The notes under the pieces are model-generated. The model searched no databases and was not told the DNA's origin. It worked only from the letters and a program-made list of their open reading frames with translations. The translations under genes were made by a program, and so were the position numbers. From Streptomyces sp. RKAG290 (GTDB taxonomy: Bacteria; Actinomycetota; Actinomycetes; Streptomycetales; Streptomycetaceae), in contig NZ_JAJOZC010000001.1 of NCBI RefSeq assembly GCF_023701695.1, positions 1,240,001-1,304,000 on the forward strand: a DNA stretch of 64,000 nucleotides, in the 5' to 3' direction. Shown in pieces: positions 56,676 to 64,000 of this stretch (positions are counted from its first letter, which is position 1; each line of letters begins with the position of its first letter).

Positions 56676-57695
56676 TCAGCGGGAAGCGCTGCGCGGCGGC
56701 TGGGCCGTGGAGCCGCGCACCACGAGCTCGGGCTCGAAGAGCAGCTCGTCGGACGGCACGGTACGGCCTCCGATCTGCACGGAGAGCAGCTCGACCGCGG
56801 CGCGGCCCATGGCCTCGATCGGCTGGCGGACGGTGGTCAGCGGCGGCTCGGTGCAGTTCATGAACGCCGAGTCGTCGTACCCGACGACGGAGACGTCGGC
56901 AGGCACCGAGAGGCCGCGGCGGCGGGCCGCGCGGACCGCCCCGAGCGCGAGCGGGTCGCTGGCGCAGATGAAGCCGGTGACGCCCTGGTCCAGCAGCCGC
57001 ATCGCGGCGGCCTGCCCGCCCTCGAGCGAGAACATCGCCCTGGCGACCCACTCGTCCGGGATGGTCGTACCCGACTCCTCGGCGAGCACCCTGGCCGCGG
57101 CCAGCTTGCGCTGCGAAGGCATGTGGTCCGAGGGGCCGAGCACCAGACCGATCCGCTCGTGGCCCAGCGAGACCAGGTGGCGCCACGCCTGCTCGACGGC
57201 CACGGAGTCGTCGCAGGAGACGCAGGGGAAGCCGAGATGGGCTATGGCGGCGTTGATCAGGACGACGGGGATCTTACGGTCGGCCAGCACCTTGTAGTGA
57301 TCGTGCGGGGCGTCGGCCTGGGCGTAGAGGCCGCCGGCGAAGACCACGCCCGAGACCTGCTGCTGCAGGAGCAGCTCGACGTAGTCCGCCTCGGAGACGC
57401 CGCCCTTGGTCTGGGTGCACAGGACGGGCGTCAGGCCCTGCTGGGCGAGCGCACCGCCGACCACCTCGGCGAAGGCGGGGAAGATCGGGTTCTGCAGCTC
57501 GGGCAGGACCAGCCCGACCAGCCGGGCCCGCTCGCCGCGCAGCTGGGTCGGCCGTTCGTATCCGAGTACGTCCAGTGCGGACAGGACGGCCTGCCGCGTG
57601 GCGTCGGAGACTCCTGGCTTGCCGTTGAGCACCCGGCTGACCGTGGCCTCGCTGACTCCCACCTTCTGTGCCACCTGAGCAAGTCGTCGCGTCAT
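56676..57695 (-). CDS. LacI-family transcriptional regulator
   Basis: 339-aa LacI/GalR repressor. The N-terminal HTH RLAQVAQKVGVSEATVSRVL with the hinge-helix region VLSALDVLGYERPTQ is followed by a periplasmic-binding-like effector domain (VGLVLPELQNPIFPAFAEVV and LGFPCVSCDDSVAVEQA). Effector is probably a sugar; identity unknown. Start ATG 57695. Three GCGCAAG units lie directly upstream and may be its own operator. Confidence 0.88.
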   Translation of the reverse strand: MTRRLAQVAQKVGVSEATVSRVLNGKPGVSDATRQAVLSALDVLGYERPTQLRGERARLVGLVLPELQNPIFPAFAEVVGGALAQQGLTPVLCTQTKGGVSEADYVELLLQQQVSGVVFAGGLYAQADAPHDHYKVLADRKIPVVLINAAIAHLGFPCVSCDDSVAVEQAWRHLVSLGHERIGLVLGPSDHMPSQRKLAAARVLAEESGTTIPDEWVARAMFSLEGGQAAAMRLLDQGVTGFICASDPLALGAVRAARRRGLSVPADVSVVGYDDSAFMNCTEPPLTTVRQPIEAMGRAAVELLSVQIGGRTVPSDELLFEPELVVRGSTAQPPRSASR

Positions 57696-57697
57696 GT

Positions 57698-57724
57698 GCG
57701 CAAGATTAGCGCAAGAAGCGCAAG
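57698..57724. repeat. Three GCGCAAG repeats upstream of LacI gene
   Basis: GCGCAAG occurs at 57698, 57709 and 57718, starting 3 bp before the start codon. Tandem half-sites of this type fit LacI autoregulation; not proven. Confidence 0.5.
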
Positions 57725-57771
57725 CGGATTGCGTGGAGCTGGAAACGAGACGAATTTCGGAAAGCACCGGA

Positions 57772-59439
57772 ATGCCCTCTACCGTCTCTACGATGAGCGC
57801 CCCACCGCCCACCGCCAGGAAGCCGCGTCGGCTCGGCTGGCCCCAGCGGGTCTTCTCGCAGGTACTGCTGATGCAGCTGGCCATCGCCACCGGCGTCACC
57901 GTACTAGCCACCGGCCTCTTTCTGGCACCCCTCAGCGCACAACTCGACGACCAGGCGATGCGCCGGGCGCTCGCGATCGCGCAGAGCACGGCCGCCCAGC
58001 CGCAGGTCGCCGAATCGCTCCTCAGCACCGACCCGGCCCCCCTCGGGCCGGTCCAGTCGGCTGCGGAGCGCATCAGGCGTGCCACGGGCGCCGAGTACGT
58101 CGTCGTGATGGACCGGCACGGGGTGCGGTGGTCGCACCCGGACCGCAGCCGGATCGGCAAGGTCGTCTCCACCGACCCCGGAGCGGCGCTGGCGGGCGGG
58201 AACGTCATGGAGATCGACAGCGGCACGCTCGGACGCTCGGCCCGGGGCAAGGTGCCGCTGCGCGACGCCTCGGGGCGGATCGCGGGCGCCGTCTCGGTCG
58301 GAATCGCGTACGACAGTGTCCGCGCCCGGCTCCTCGCGGCCGTTCCCGGGCTGTTCGCCTACGCGGGAGGAGCACTGGCCGTGGGGGCGCTGGCCGCGTA
58401 TCTGATCTCCCGGCGCCTGCAGCGGCAGACCCATGACCTGGGATTCTCCGACATCACCGCACTGCTGACGGAGCGCGAGGCGATGTTGCACAGCATCCGG
58501 GAGGGCGTCGTCGCGCTCGACCGGACCGGCCGCATCCGCCTGCTGAACGACGAGGCGCAGCGGCTCCTCGGGCTCGGACCCGAGGTGTCGGGCAGAGAGC
58601 TGACCGATGTGCTCGGCGCGGGACGGACCGCCGATGTGCTGACCGGGGAGGTGGCGGGCGAGGACCTGCTGGCGGTGCGCGGCAACCGGGTGCTGCTGGC
58701 CAACCGGATGCCTACGGCCGACGGAGGCGCCGTCGTCACCCTCCGCGACCGCACGGAGCTCGAACATCTCGGCCGCGAGCTCGACTCCACCCGAGGACTG
58801 ATCGACGCCCTGCGCGCCCAGGACCACGAGCACGCCAACCGGCTGCACACCCTCCTCGGCCTGCTGGAGCTGGAGCTGCACGAGGACGCGCGGGAGTTCG
58901 TCACCGAGGTCGTCGGCGTCCACCGCGCCACCGCCGAACAGGTCACCGAGAAGGTACGTGACCCGCTGCTGGCCGCATTGCTGGTCGGCAAGGCGACAGT
59001 GGCCGCGGAGCGCGGCGTCGCACTGCGCATGGCTCCCGGCACGCTGCTGCCCGACCGGCTGGTGGACCCGCGCGGACTCGTCACGATCGTGGGCAACCTG
59101 GTCGACAACGCGCTGGACGCGGCGGCCGGATCGGAGGACGCCCTGATCGAGGTGGAGCTGCTCGCGGAGGCCCGTACGGTGGTGCTGCGGGTCCGGGACA
59201 GCGGTCCCGGTGTCCCTCCCGGACAGCGTGAACCGATCTTCACCGAGGGCTGGTCGACCAAGGAACTGCCTGCGCACGGCAAGCGGGGCCTGGGGCTCGC
59301 GCTGGTGCGGCGGCTTGCCGAGCGGCAGGGCGGCAGCGCGGTGGTGGGCGCGGCGGACGAGGGCGGCGCCGAGTTCACCGTGGTACTGCCGGAGGCCATG
59401 ACCGAAGCGGAATCCGACAAGGCGGGAGTGGCTCAGTGA
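57772..59439 (+). CDS. CitA/DcuS-type sensor histidine kinase
   Basis: 555-aa membrane kinase sensing small carboxylates (family inference). TM1 about 25-50, extracytoplasmic Cache-like domain (about 50-180, with MDRHGVRWSHPDRSRIGKV), TM2 about 185-208, PAS domain (about 225-330), then the CitA-type H-box AQDHEHANRLHTLLGLLELE and HATPase N box NLVDNALDAA. ATG 57772 preferred (GGAAAG upstream); ATG 57793 is also possible. GTGA overlap with its response regulator gene. The downstream transporters are candidate targets. Confidence 0.87.
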   Translation: MPSTVSTMSAPPPTARKPRRLGWPQRVFSQVLLMQLAIATGVTVLATGLFLAPLSAQLDDQAMRRALAIAQSTAAQPQVAESLLSTDPAPLGPVQSAAERIRRATGAEYVVVMDRHGVRWSHPDRSRIGKVVSTDPGAALAGGNVMEIDSGTLGRSARGKVPLRDASGRIAGAVSVGIAYDSVRARLLAAVPGLFAYAGGALAVGALAAYLISRRLQRQTHDLGFSDITALLTEREAMLHSIREGVVALDRTGRIRLLNDEAQRLLGLGPEVSGRELTDVLGAGRTADVLTGEVAGEDLLAVRGNRVLLANRMPTADGGAVVTLRDRTELEHLGRELDSTRGLIDALRAQDHEHANRLHTLLGLLELELHEDAREFVTEVVGVHRATAEQVTEKVRDPLLAALLVGKATVAAERGVALRMAPGTLLPDRLVDPRGLVTIVGNLVDNALDAAAGSEDALIEVELLAEARTVVLRVRDSGPGVPPGQREPIFTEGWSTKELPAHGKRGLGLALVRRLAERQGGSAVVGAADEGGAEFTVVLPEAMTEAESDKAGVAQ

Positions 59440-60125
59440 TCGAGGTACTGATCGTCGACGACGACGTCCGCGTGGCGCGGATCAACGCCGCCTACGTGTC
59501 GAAGGTGGCCGGATTCCGGGTGGCCGCCCAGGCACACAGCGCCGCCGACGCCCTGGCCGCGGTCGAGGAACGCCCCGTGGACCTGATCCTGCTGGACCAC
59601 TACATGCCGGACCGCACCGGTCTGGCCGTGGTGCGCGAGCTGCGCGCGCTCGGCCACCGTACCGACGTGATCATGGTGACGGCCGCGCGTGACGTCGCCA
59701 CGGTCCAGGAGGCCATGCGCCAGGGCGCCCTGCAGTACCTGGTGAAGCCGTTCACCTACGCGGGGCTGCGCACCAAGCTGGAGGCCTACGCCGCCTTGCG
59801 GCACACCCTGGAGAGCGGCGGCGAGGCCGAGCAGGGTGAGGTTGACCGGCTCTTCGGCGCCCTGTGGACAGCGGGCGAGCCCGACCTGCCCAAGGGCCAT
59901 TCGACGACCACGGCGGAACTGGTCCGAAAGGCGCTGCGCAGCGCCGACGGCCCGCTCTCCGCGCAGGAGGTCGCGGAGAGCGCCGGAATGAGCCGGCAGA
60001 CCGCCCAGCGCTACCTGAAGCTGCTGGAACGGTCCGGGCGGGTGCGTCTGACCTTGCGGTACGGCGAGACGGGACGCCCCGAACACCGCTACGCCTGGGG
60101 CGCCGCCGACGGCCCCCGCAGCTGA
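59436..60125 (+). CDS. CitB/DcuR-type response regulator
   Basis: 229-aa regulator. Receiver domain with D8-D10 and phospho-acceptor D54 in LILLDHYMPD, then a C-terminal winged-helix HTH of the CitB type (SAQEVAESAGMSRQTAQRYL). GTG start overlaps the kinase stop. A regulator for carboxylate uptake or use is likely; target genes are not identified. Confidence 0.88.
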   Translation: MIEVLIVDDDVRVARINAAYVSKVAGFRVAAQAHSAADALAAVEERPVDLILLDHYMPDRTGLAVVRELRALGHRTDVIMVTAARDVATVQEAMRQGALQYLVKPFTYAGLRTKLEAYAALRHTLESGGEAEQGEVDRLFGALWTAGEPDLPKGHSTTTAELVRKALRSADGPLSAQEVAESAGMSRQTAQRYLKLLERSGRVRLTLRYGETGRPEHRYAWGAADGPRS

Positions 60126-60324
60126 GCGACGGGCCTGACCAGCTCGCCACGGGCGGCGCCGGCCTGAACCTGGGCATGAGCTGTGTCCAGCGGTCGGTGG
60201 GACGGCCGGCACCGGTCGGTGGGCGGGAATCCCGCGCCACGCGCGAGCGGAGGCCAGGACCGGCCAGTGAGCGGGTGAGCCGGAACCCACCGGGGCGGCT
60301 CCGGCCAGCCCGCCCCAGGGCCCC

Positions 60325-61916
60325 TCACACGGCGCCGGCTCCGGTCAGCGCACGTACCTCGGTCTCCGCGTGCTTCGCGGCGTCCGGCGGTTCGGCCGAG
60401 GTGACCGTGCCGATCCAGCCGGCCAGGAATCCCAGCGGGATGGAGACCAGGCCGGGTTCTCCAGGGGGAAGAGCTGGAAGTCGACGCCGGGGAAGAGCGA
60501 GGTGGCGCTGCCGGAGACCACCGGCGAGAAGACGACGAGCAGCACGGCCGGGATCAGGCCTCCGTAGACGGACCAGACCGCCCCGCGCGTGGTGAAGTTC
60601 CGCCAGAACAGCGAGAAGAGCAGCACCGGCAGGTTCGCCGACGCGGCGACTGCGAAGGCCAGACCCACCAGGAACGCCACATTCAGATCCTGGGCGAGCA
60701 GACCCAGCCCGATGGCGGCCACCCCGATCCCCGCAGCGGCGACCCGGGCCACGGCGACCTCGCTGTGCTGCTTGGAACCCGGACGCCGGAGCGAGGCGTA
60801 GAGGTCGTGGGCCACGGACGCGGACGAAGCGAGGGTGATCCCGGCAACGACGGCGAGGATGGTCGCGAAGGCCACGGCGGCGACCACGGCGAACAGAATC
60901 GTTCCCCCGGTGGATCCCTCGCCGCCGCCCAGCTCCAGCGCCAGCAGCGGAACGGCGGTGTTCCCGGCGGGATTCGACTCCCGGACGTCCGCCGAGCCGA
61001 CCAGTGCCGCGGCCCCGAATCCGAGCACGATCGTCATCAGGTAGAAGCTGCCGATCAGCCCGATGGACCAGACGACCGACCGGCGTGCCGCCCGGGCGGT
61101 CGGCACGGTGTAGAAGCGCGACAGGATGTGCGGCAGCCCGGCCGTGCCGAGCACCAGGGCCAGCCCCAGACTGATGAAGTCGACGCGAGCCGTCCAGCTC
61201 CCGCCGTAGCGGAGACCGGGCGAGAGGAACTTCTTGCCGTACCCGCTGCGGTCCGCGGCGGAGTTGAGCAGCTCGTTGACGTTGCCGTGGAAGTGGACGA
61301 GGACGAGCACGGTGAGGACGATCGTGCCCGCCATCAGCAGGACGGCCTTGACGATCTGGATCCAGGTCGTCGCGCGCATGCCACCGAGCGACACATAGAT
61401 CACCATGAGCGCCCCGACGCCCACGACGGTCCAGGACCGGGCGGCGCCGCTCGTCCCGCCCAGGAGCAGGGCCACCAGGCTGCCCGCACCGACCATCTGC
61501 GCCACCAGGTAGAGCACGGACACGGTGACGGAGGACGTGCCCGCCGCGATCCGGACCGGACGCTCCGCCATGCGTGCCGCCACCACGTCGGCGAGGGTGA
61601 ACCGGCCGCAGTTGCGGACGAGTTCGGCGACGAGCAGCAGAACGACCAGCCAGGCGACCAGGAAGCCGACCGAGTAGAGCATGCCGTCGTACCCGAAGAG
61701 CGCGATCAGGCCCGAGATGCCGAGGAAGGACGCGGCCGACATGTAGTCGCCCGCGATGGCGAAGCCGTTCTCCATGGGGGAGAACAGCCGGCCGCCGGCG
61801 TAGAACTCCTCTGCCGAACCGTGCCGGTTGCGGCTCACCCAGGTGGTGATGCCGAGTGTCACGGCGATGAAGGCGCTGAACAGCAGGAGCGCCAGGGTCT
61901 GGTGATTGCCGCTCAA
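60325..61916 (-). CDS. Sodium:solute symporter (acetate/pyruvate type), frame broken near 3' end
   Basis: About 530 aa after restoring one base. SSS-family integral membrane symporter with about 13 TM segments and signatures FYAGGRLFSPMENGFAIAG, GDYMSAASFLGISGLI and HILSRFYTVPTARAARRS, near those of ActP acetate permeases. The frame breaks at about 60451-60453; after correction the C-terminus reads NPGLVSIPLGFLAGWIGTV. TTG 61916 overlaps the stop of the DUF485 gene, the usual partner. Convergent with the CitA/CitB-type system. Confidence 0.84.
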
Positions 61917-62389
61917 CGCCCGATCCCCCGCGTCATCTCCTGTGTCTCCCAGCGCAGGTCGAGAGCTGCCCGGTCTCTGCGCAGCCGTGCGTGGCGCGCG
62001 TACGCCCCGGTGAGCAGGAACGTCGTGAGGAACTGACCGAGTCCCGCGACCATCGCGACGTTGACCGCCCCGGCCACCGGCCTCGCCATCAGGCCGGGCG
62101 CGGTGACCGCCGTGACGACATAGGCGAGGTACCAGACGAAGAAGGCGAGGATGGCGGGGACGATGAAGCGCCGGTACCGGCGGCGCACTTCCTGGAAGGC
62201 CTCGCTGCGCTGCACCTCCAGATAGATGTCCGCCGCGCTGTGGCCGCGCTGTGGAGCGACGGAATCGGGAGTCACGGCAGGCGCAAAGCTTCCCGTGCCG
62301 TCCAGTTCCCCCCACCCGGAGGCCAGCGCGTCGTACCACGGGTCTTCGAGTCGCATCGCTGCGGCCTCGCGCCCTGCTTCCTTCTCCAC
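61913..62389 (-). CDS. DUF485 membrane partner of the symporter
   Basis: 158-aa protein with a DUF485 domain: YLEVQRSEAFQEVRRRYRRF leading into two TM segments (about 80-100 and 115-140). DUF485 genes normally precede acetate symporter genes and encode a small accessory membrane protein. GTG 62389 has GGGGAG upstream; ATG 62356 is an alternative. Overlaps the symporter start. Confidence 0.85.
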   Translation of the reverse strand: MEKEAGREAAAMRLEDPWYDALASGWGELDGTGSFAPAVTPDSVAPQRGHSAADIYLEVQRSEAFQEVRRRYRRFIVPAILAFFVWYLAYVVTAVTAPGLMARPVAGAVNVAMVAGLGQFLTTFLLTGAYARHARLRRDRAALDLRWETQEMTRGIGR

Positions 62390-62487
62390 CGAACAACTCC
62401 CCTTGTCCACGGACCGTTTCGGCCGCGTACCCAAGAATGGGCAGATCGGGAAGATCCCGGGCACTTCAATCAGGAGACTTCACCTCT

Positions 62488-63165
62488 TCAGGTGAAGGAT
62501 GTTCGGGGTGGCTGTGCGAGCCCTCGAACGTACGCATAGCGGACCGCCTGGGCCCGGTCGCGGAGCCCAGCCTTGGCGAACAGGTTGTTGATGTGGCTCT
62601 TCACCGTGGCCTGCGAGATGTGCAGGCTGCGCGCGATCTCCGCGTTGGACATCCCCTCGGCGATCAGGACGAGCACCTCCACCTCGCGGGGAGTCATCCC
62701 GTCGGGCTGGTCCGGCTCACCGGTCCTGTCGGCCGGCAACGGGGCCGTGTTGACCTGTTCCAGCAGTCGGCGCTGCACGGTGGGCGAGAGCCCGGCCTCA
62801 CCCGAGAGCACGGCCTCGATGGCCCGCACGATCTCCTCGCCCCCGGCGTCCTTGGTGAGATAGCCGCGAGCCCCCGCCCGGAGCGCGGGGAAGAGCGAAT
62901 CGTCCTCCGCGAAGGTCGTCAGCACCACGACCTGGGTGCCTGGGAAATCCCTGCGGATACGGCGCGTTGCCTCCACACCGTCGCAGCGCGGCATCCGCAG
63001 ATCCATCAGGACCACGTCCGGGGAGAGTTCGGCCACGAGAGCCACGGCCTCCTCGCCGTCCTTGGCCGATCCGATCACTTCGATGCCGGGCAACAGGCCC
63101 AGCAGCATGACGATTCCCTCACGCACCACCGACTGGTCGTCGGCCACCACCACCCGCGCGCTCAC
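62488..63165 (-). CDS. NarL/LuxR-family response regulator
   Basis: 225-aa regulator: a receiver domain with D9/D10 and D55 (VVLMDLRMP), a linker, then a LuxR-type HTH (PREVEVLVLIAEGMSNAEIA, then RSLHISQATVKSHINNLFAK). Its GTG start overlaps the stop of the upstream kinase gene. Output unknown. Confidence 0.9.
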   Translation of the reverse strand: MSARVVVADDQSVVREGIVMLLGLLPGIEVIGSAKDGEEAVALVAELSPDVVLMDLRMPRCDGVEATRRIRRDFPGTQVVVLTTFAEDDSLFPALRAGARGYLTKDAGGEEIVRAIEAVLSGEAGLSPTVQRRLLEQVNTAPLPADRTGEPDQPDGMTPREVEVLVLIAEGMSNAEIARSLHISQATVKSHINNLFAKAGLRDRAQAVRYAYVRGLAQPPRTSFT

Positions 63166-64000
63166 GCGGGCACCCGCAGACTCACCACGAACCCCTCCTC
63201 GCCAGGGCCGGCCTCCAGCGTGCCGCCCAGCAGTTCGGCGCGCTCCCTCATCCCCAGCAGACCGTATCCGGAGCCACTGACAGCGAGCTCGCCCTCAGGA
63301 CTCCCCCCACCCGAATCGCTTACCTCCAGGGCGATCCCGTCCGGCAGGTACTCCAGCCGGATCAGGACCCGGGCCCCCGGCGCGTGCTTGCGCACATTGG
63401 TCAGCGCCTCCTGCGCGACCCGGCGGACGGTCTGCGACGCCTCCGCGGTCAGCGTCCGCTGTTCACCCTCCACCCGGACCTCGGCCGGCTCGGCCGCCAC
63501 CAGCTGCCGCAGGAAGTCCTCCACCGGCGACACTTCGCCGCGCAGGGCGGAGAGCGCCTGGCGGGTCTCCGCAAGGCCCTCACGGGCCATGGAGCGGGCC
63601 GCCACCACCCGGTGCAGGACCTGGTCCCGGAACTCCCCCACAGGCTCTCTCTCGATCAGCAGCCTCGCCGCCTCCAGATGCACCAACTGCGCGGAAAGGC
63701 TGTGGGCGAGCACGTCGTGGATCTCGCGGGCGATCCTGGACCGCTCGTCCAGAGCAGCCGTTTCGGCCTCCGCCACCCGGGCCGCCCGCTCCTGCGTCAG
63801 CAGCCGCTGCGCACTGCCGCGGGCCTCCGCGTCCAGGCGGAGCACGTAACCCGCGAGACAGAGCCCCGCGGTGGTGACGGCCGTGGTCAGCCAGTCATCG
63901 GTGTTCACGACGGCGTAGGCGCTGAGTGCCACCGCCGTGGCCGGGACCCCCGCCGAGAGCGGCAGTCGCTCCAGCGCGGTGACTGCGCAGCCGCACCAGA
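63162..64000 (-). CDS. NarX-type sensor histidine kinase (N-terminus beyond window)
   Basis: Partial gene: 279 codons visible, open to the window end, so the true start is outside. Hydrophobic residues (LPLSAGVPATAVALSAYAVV, AGLCLAGYVL) at the truncated end indicate TM helices, then the HisKA_3 H-box REIHDVLAHSLSAQLVHLE and a HATPase with RVAQEALTNVRKHAPG and GSGYGLLGMRERAELLGG. Partner of the NarL regulator just downstream (overlapping stop/start). Confidence 0.88.
   Translation of the reverse strand, partial: WCGCAVTALERLPLSAGVPATAVALSAYAVVNTDDWLTTAVTTAGLCLAGYVLRLDAEARGSAQRLLTQERAARVAEAETAALDERSRIAREIHDVLAHSLSAQLVHLEAARLLIEREPVGEFRDQVLHRVVAARSMAREGLAETRQALSALRGEVSPVEDFLRQLVAAEPAEVRVEGEQRTLTAEASQTVRRVAQEALTNVRKHAPGARVLIRLEYLPDGIALEVSDSGGGSPEGELAVSGSGYGLLGMRERAELLGGTLEAGPGEEGFVVSLRVPA

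Noticed and set aside
60292..60316. GGGGCGG ... CCGCCCC hairpin as terminator between the CitB-type gene and the symporter
   Set aside because: Only 7-bp arms, about 170 bp past the stop, no T tract; too weak to call.

Overview
The base composition (very GC-rich with a strong G/C third-position bias), the frequent GTG and TTG starts, the GTGA and ATGA stop/start overlaps and the gene content (SepH, CutRS, DUF5998, a dre-type operator before ptsH, a c-di-AMP riboswitch before an M23 peptidase gene) all point to a Streptomyces chromosome. About two thirds of the window is conserved core. Two blocks look accessory: a [NiFe]-hydrogenase cluster at 12.0-28.4 kb, and a TIR/STAND NTPase conflict-type operon with a divergent regulator at 30.5-39.0 kb.

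Layout. 0-10 kb holds cutRS, an inositol-monophosphatase-family gene, coproporphyrin ferrochelatase, an MFS exporter, a sugar-lactone oxidase, a repeat-containing membrane protein and sepH. 10-12 kb holds a rhodanese gene and a divergent VOC protein gene. 12-28.4 kb encodes a cytosolic group 5 (also called 1h) high-affinity uptake hydrogenase, hhyS-hhyL. With it are an HhyE-like NifU/Rieske-type electron carrier, five small or uncharacterised conserved genes, a maturation protease and a complete maturation set: hypX, hypB, hypA, a fused hypC-hypF, a second hypC, hypD and hypE. A DUF6390-type gene closes the cluster. 28.4-30.4 kb holds a quinone oxidoreductase gene divergent from a GlxA-type regulator gene.

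30.5-37.7 kb is a four-gene leftward operon: TIR protein, pseudokinase-TM-PQQ propeller, small helical adaptor-like protein, and a membrane STAND NTPase with 14 WD40 repeats. A divergent XRE-type regulator gene lies beside it. Three of the four proteins carry the same short motif, A[HR]V[ST]xGx(S)A[YF]xA[AG]RDxx[IV], at the C-terminus of the TIR and adaptor proteins and near the N-terminus of the NTPase. This suggests homotypic assembly of an NLR-like signalling complex, and it is my candidate for a little-described system.

39-64 kb returns to core genes: tdk, a phosphodiesterase, DUF5998, a GNAT/acyl-CoA-ligase fusion, ptsH with its dre site, a GntR regulator, an M23 peptidase behind a c-di-AMP riboswitch, an M16 peptidase pair, a ParC-like topoisomerase subunit, a CobW GTPase, a citrate synthase divergent from an HTH-citrate synthase fusion with a perfect 19-bp palindrome between them, a LacI regulator, a CitA/CitB-type two-component system, an acetate-type symporter pair (DUF485 + SSS), and a NarL-type two-component system cut by the window end.

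Quality caution. Eleven otherwise intact genes across the window each need exactly one inserted base to read through, usually at a G/C run. This looks like systematic single-base deletions in the consensus rather than pseudogenes. Those genes are annotated full length with the break position noted. Database family names (DUF numbers) are given from memory of the families, not from a search.
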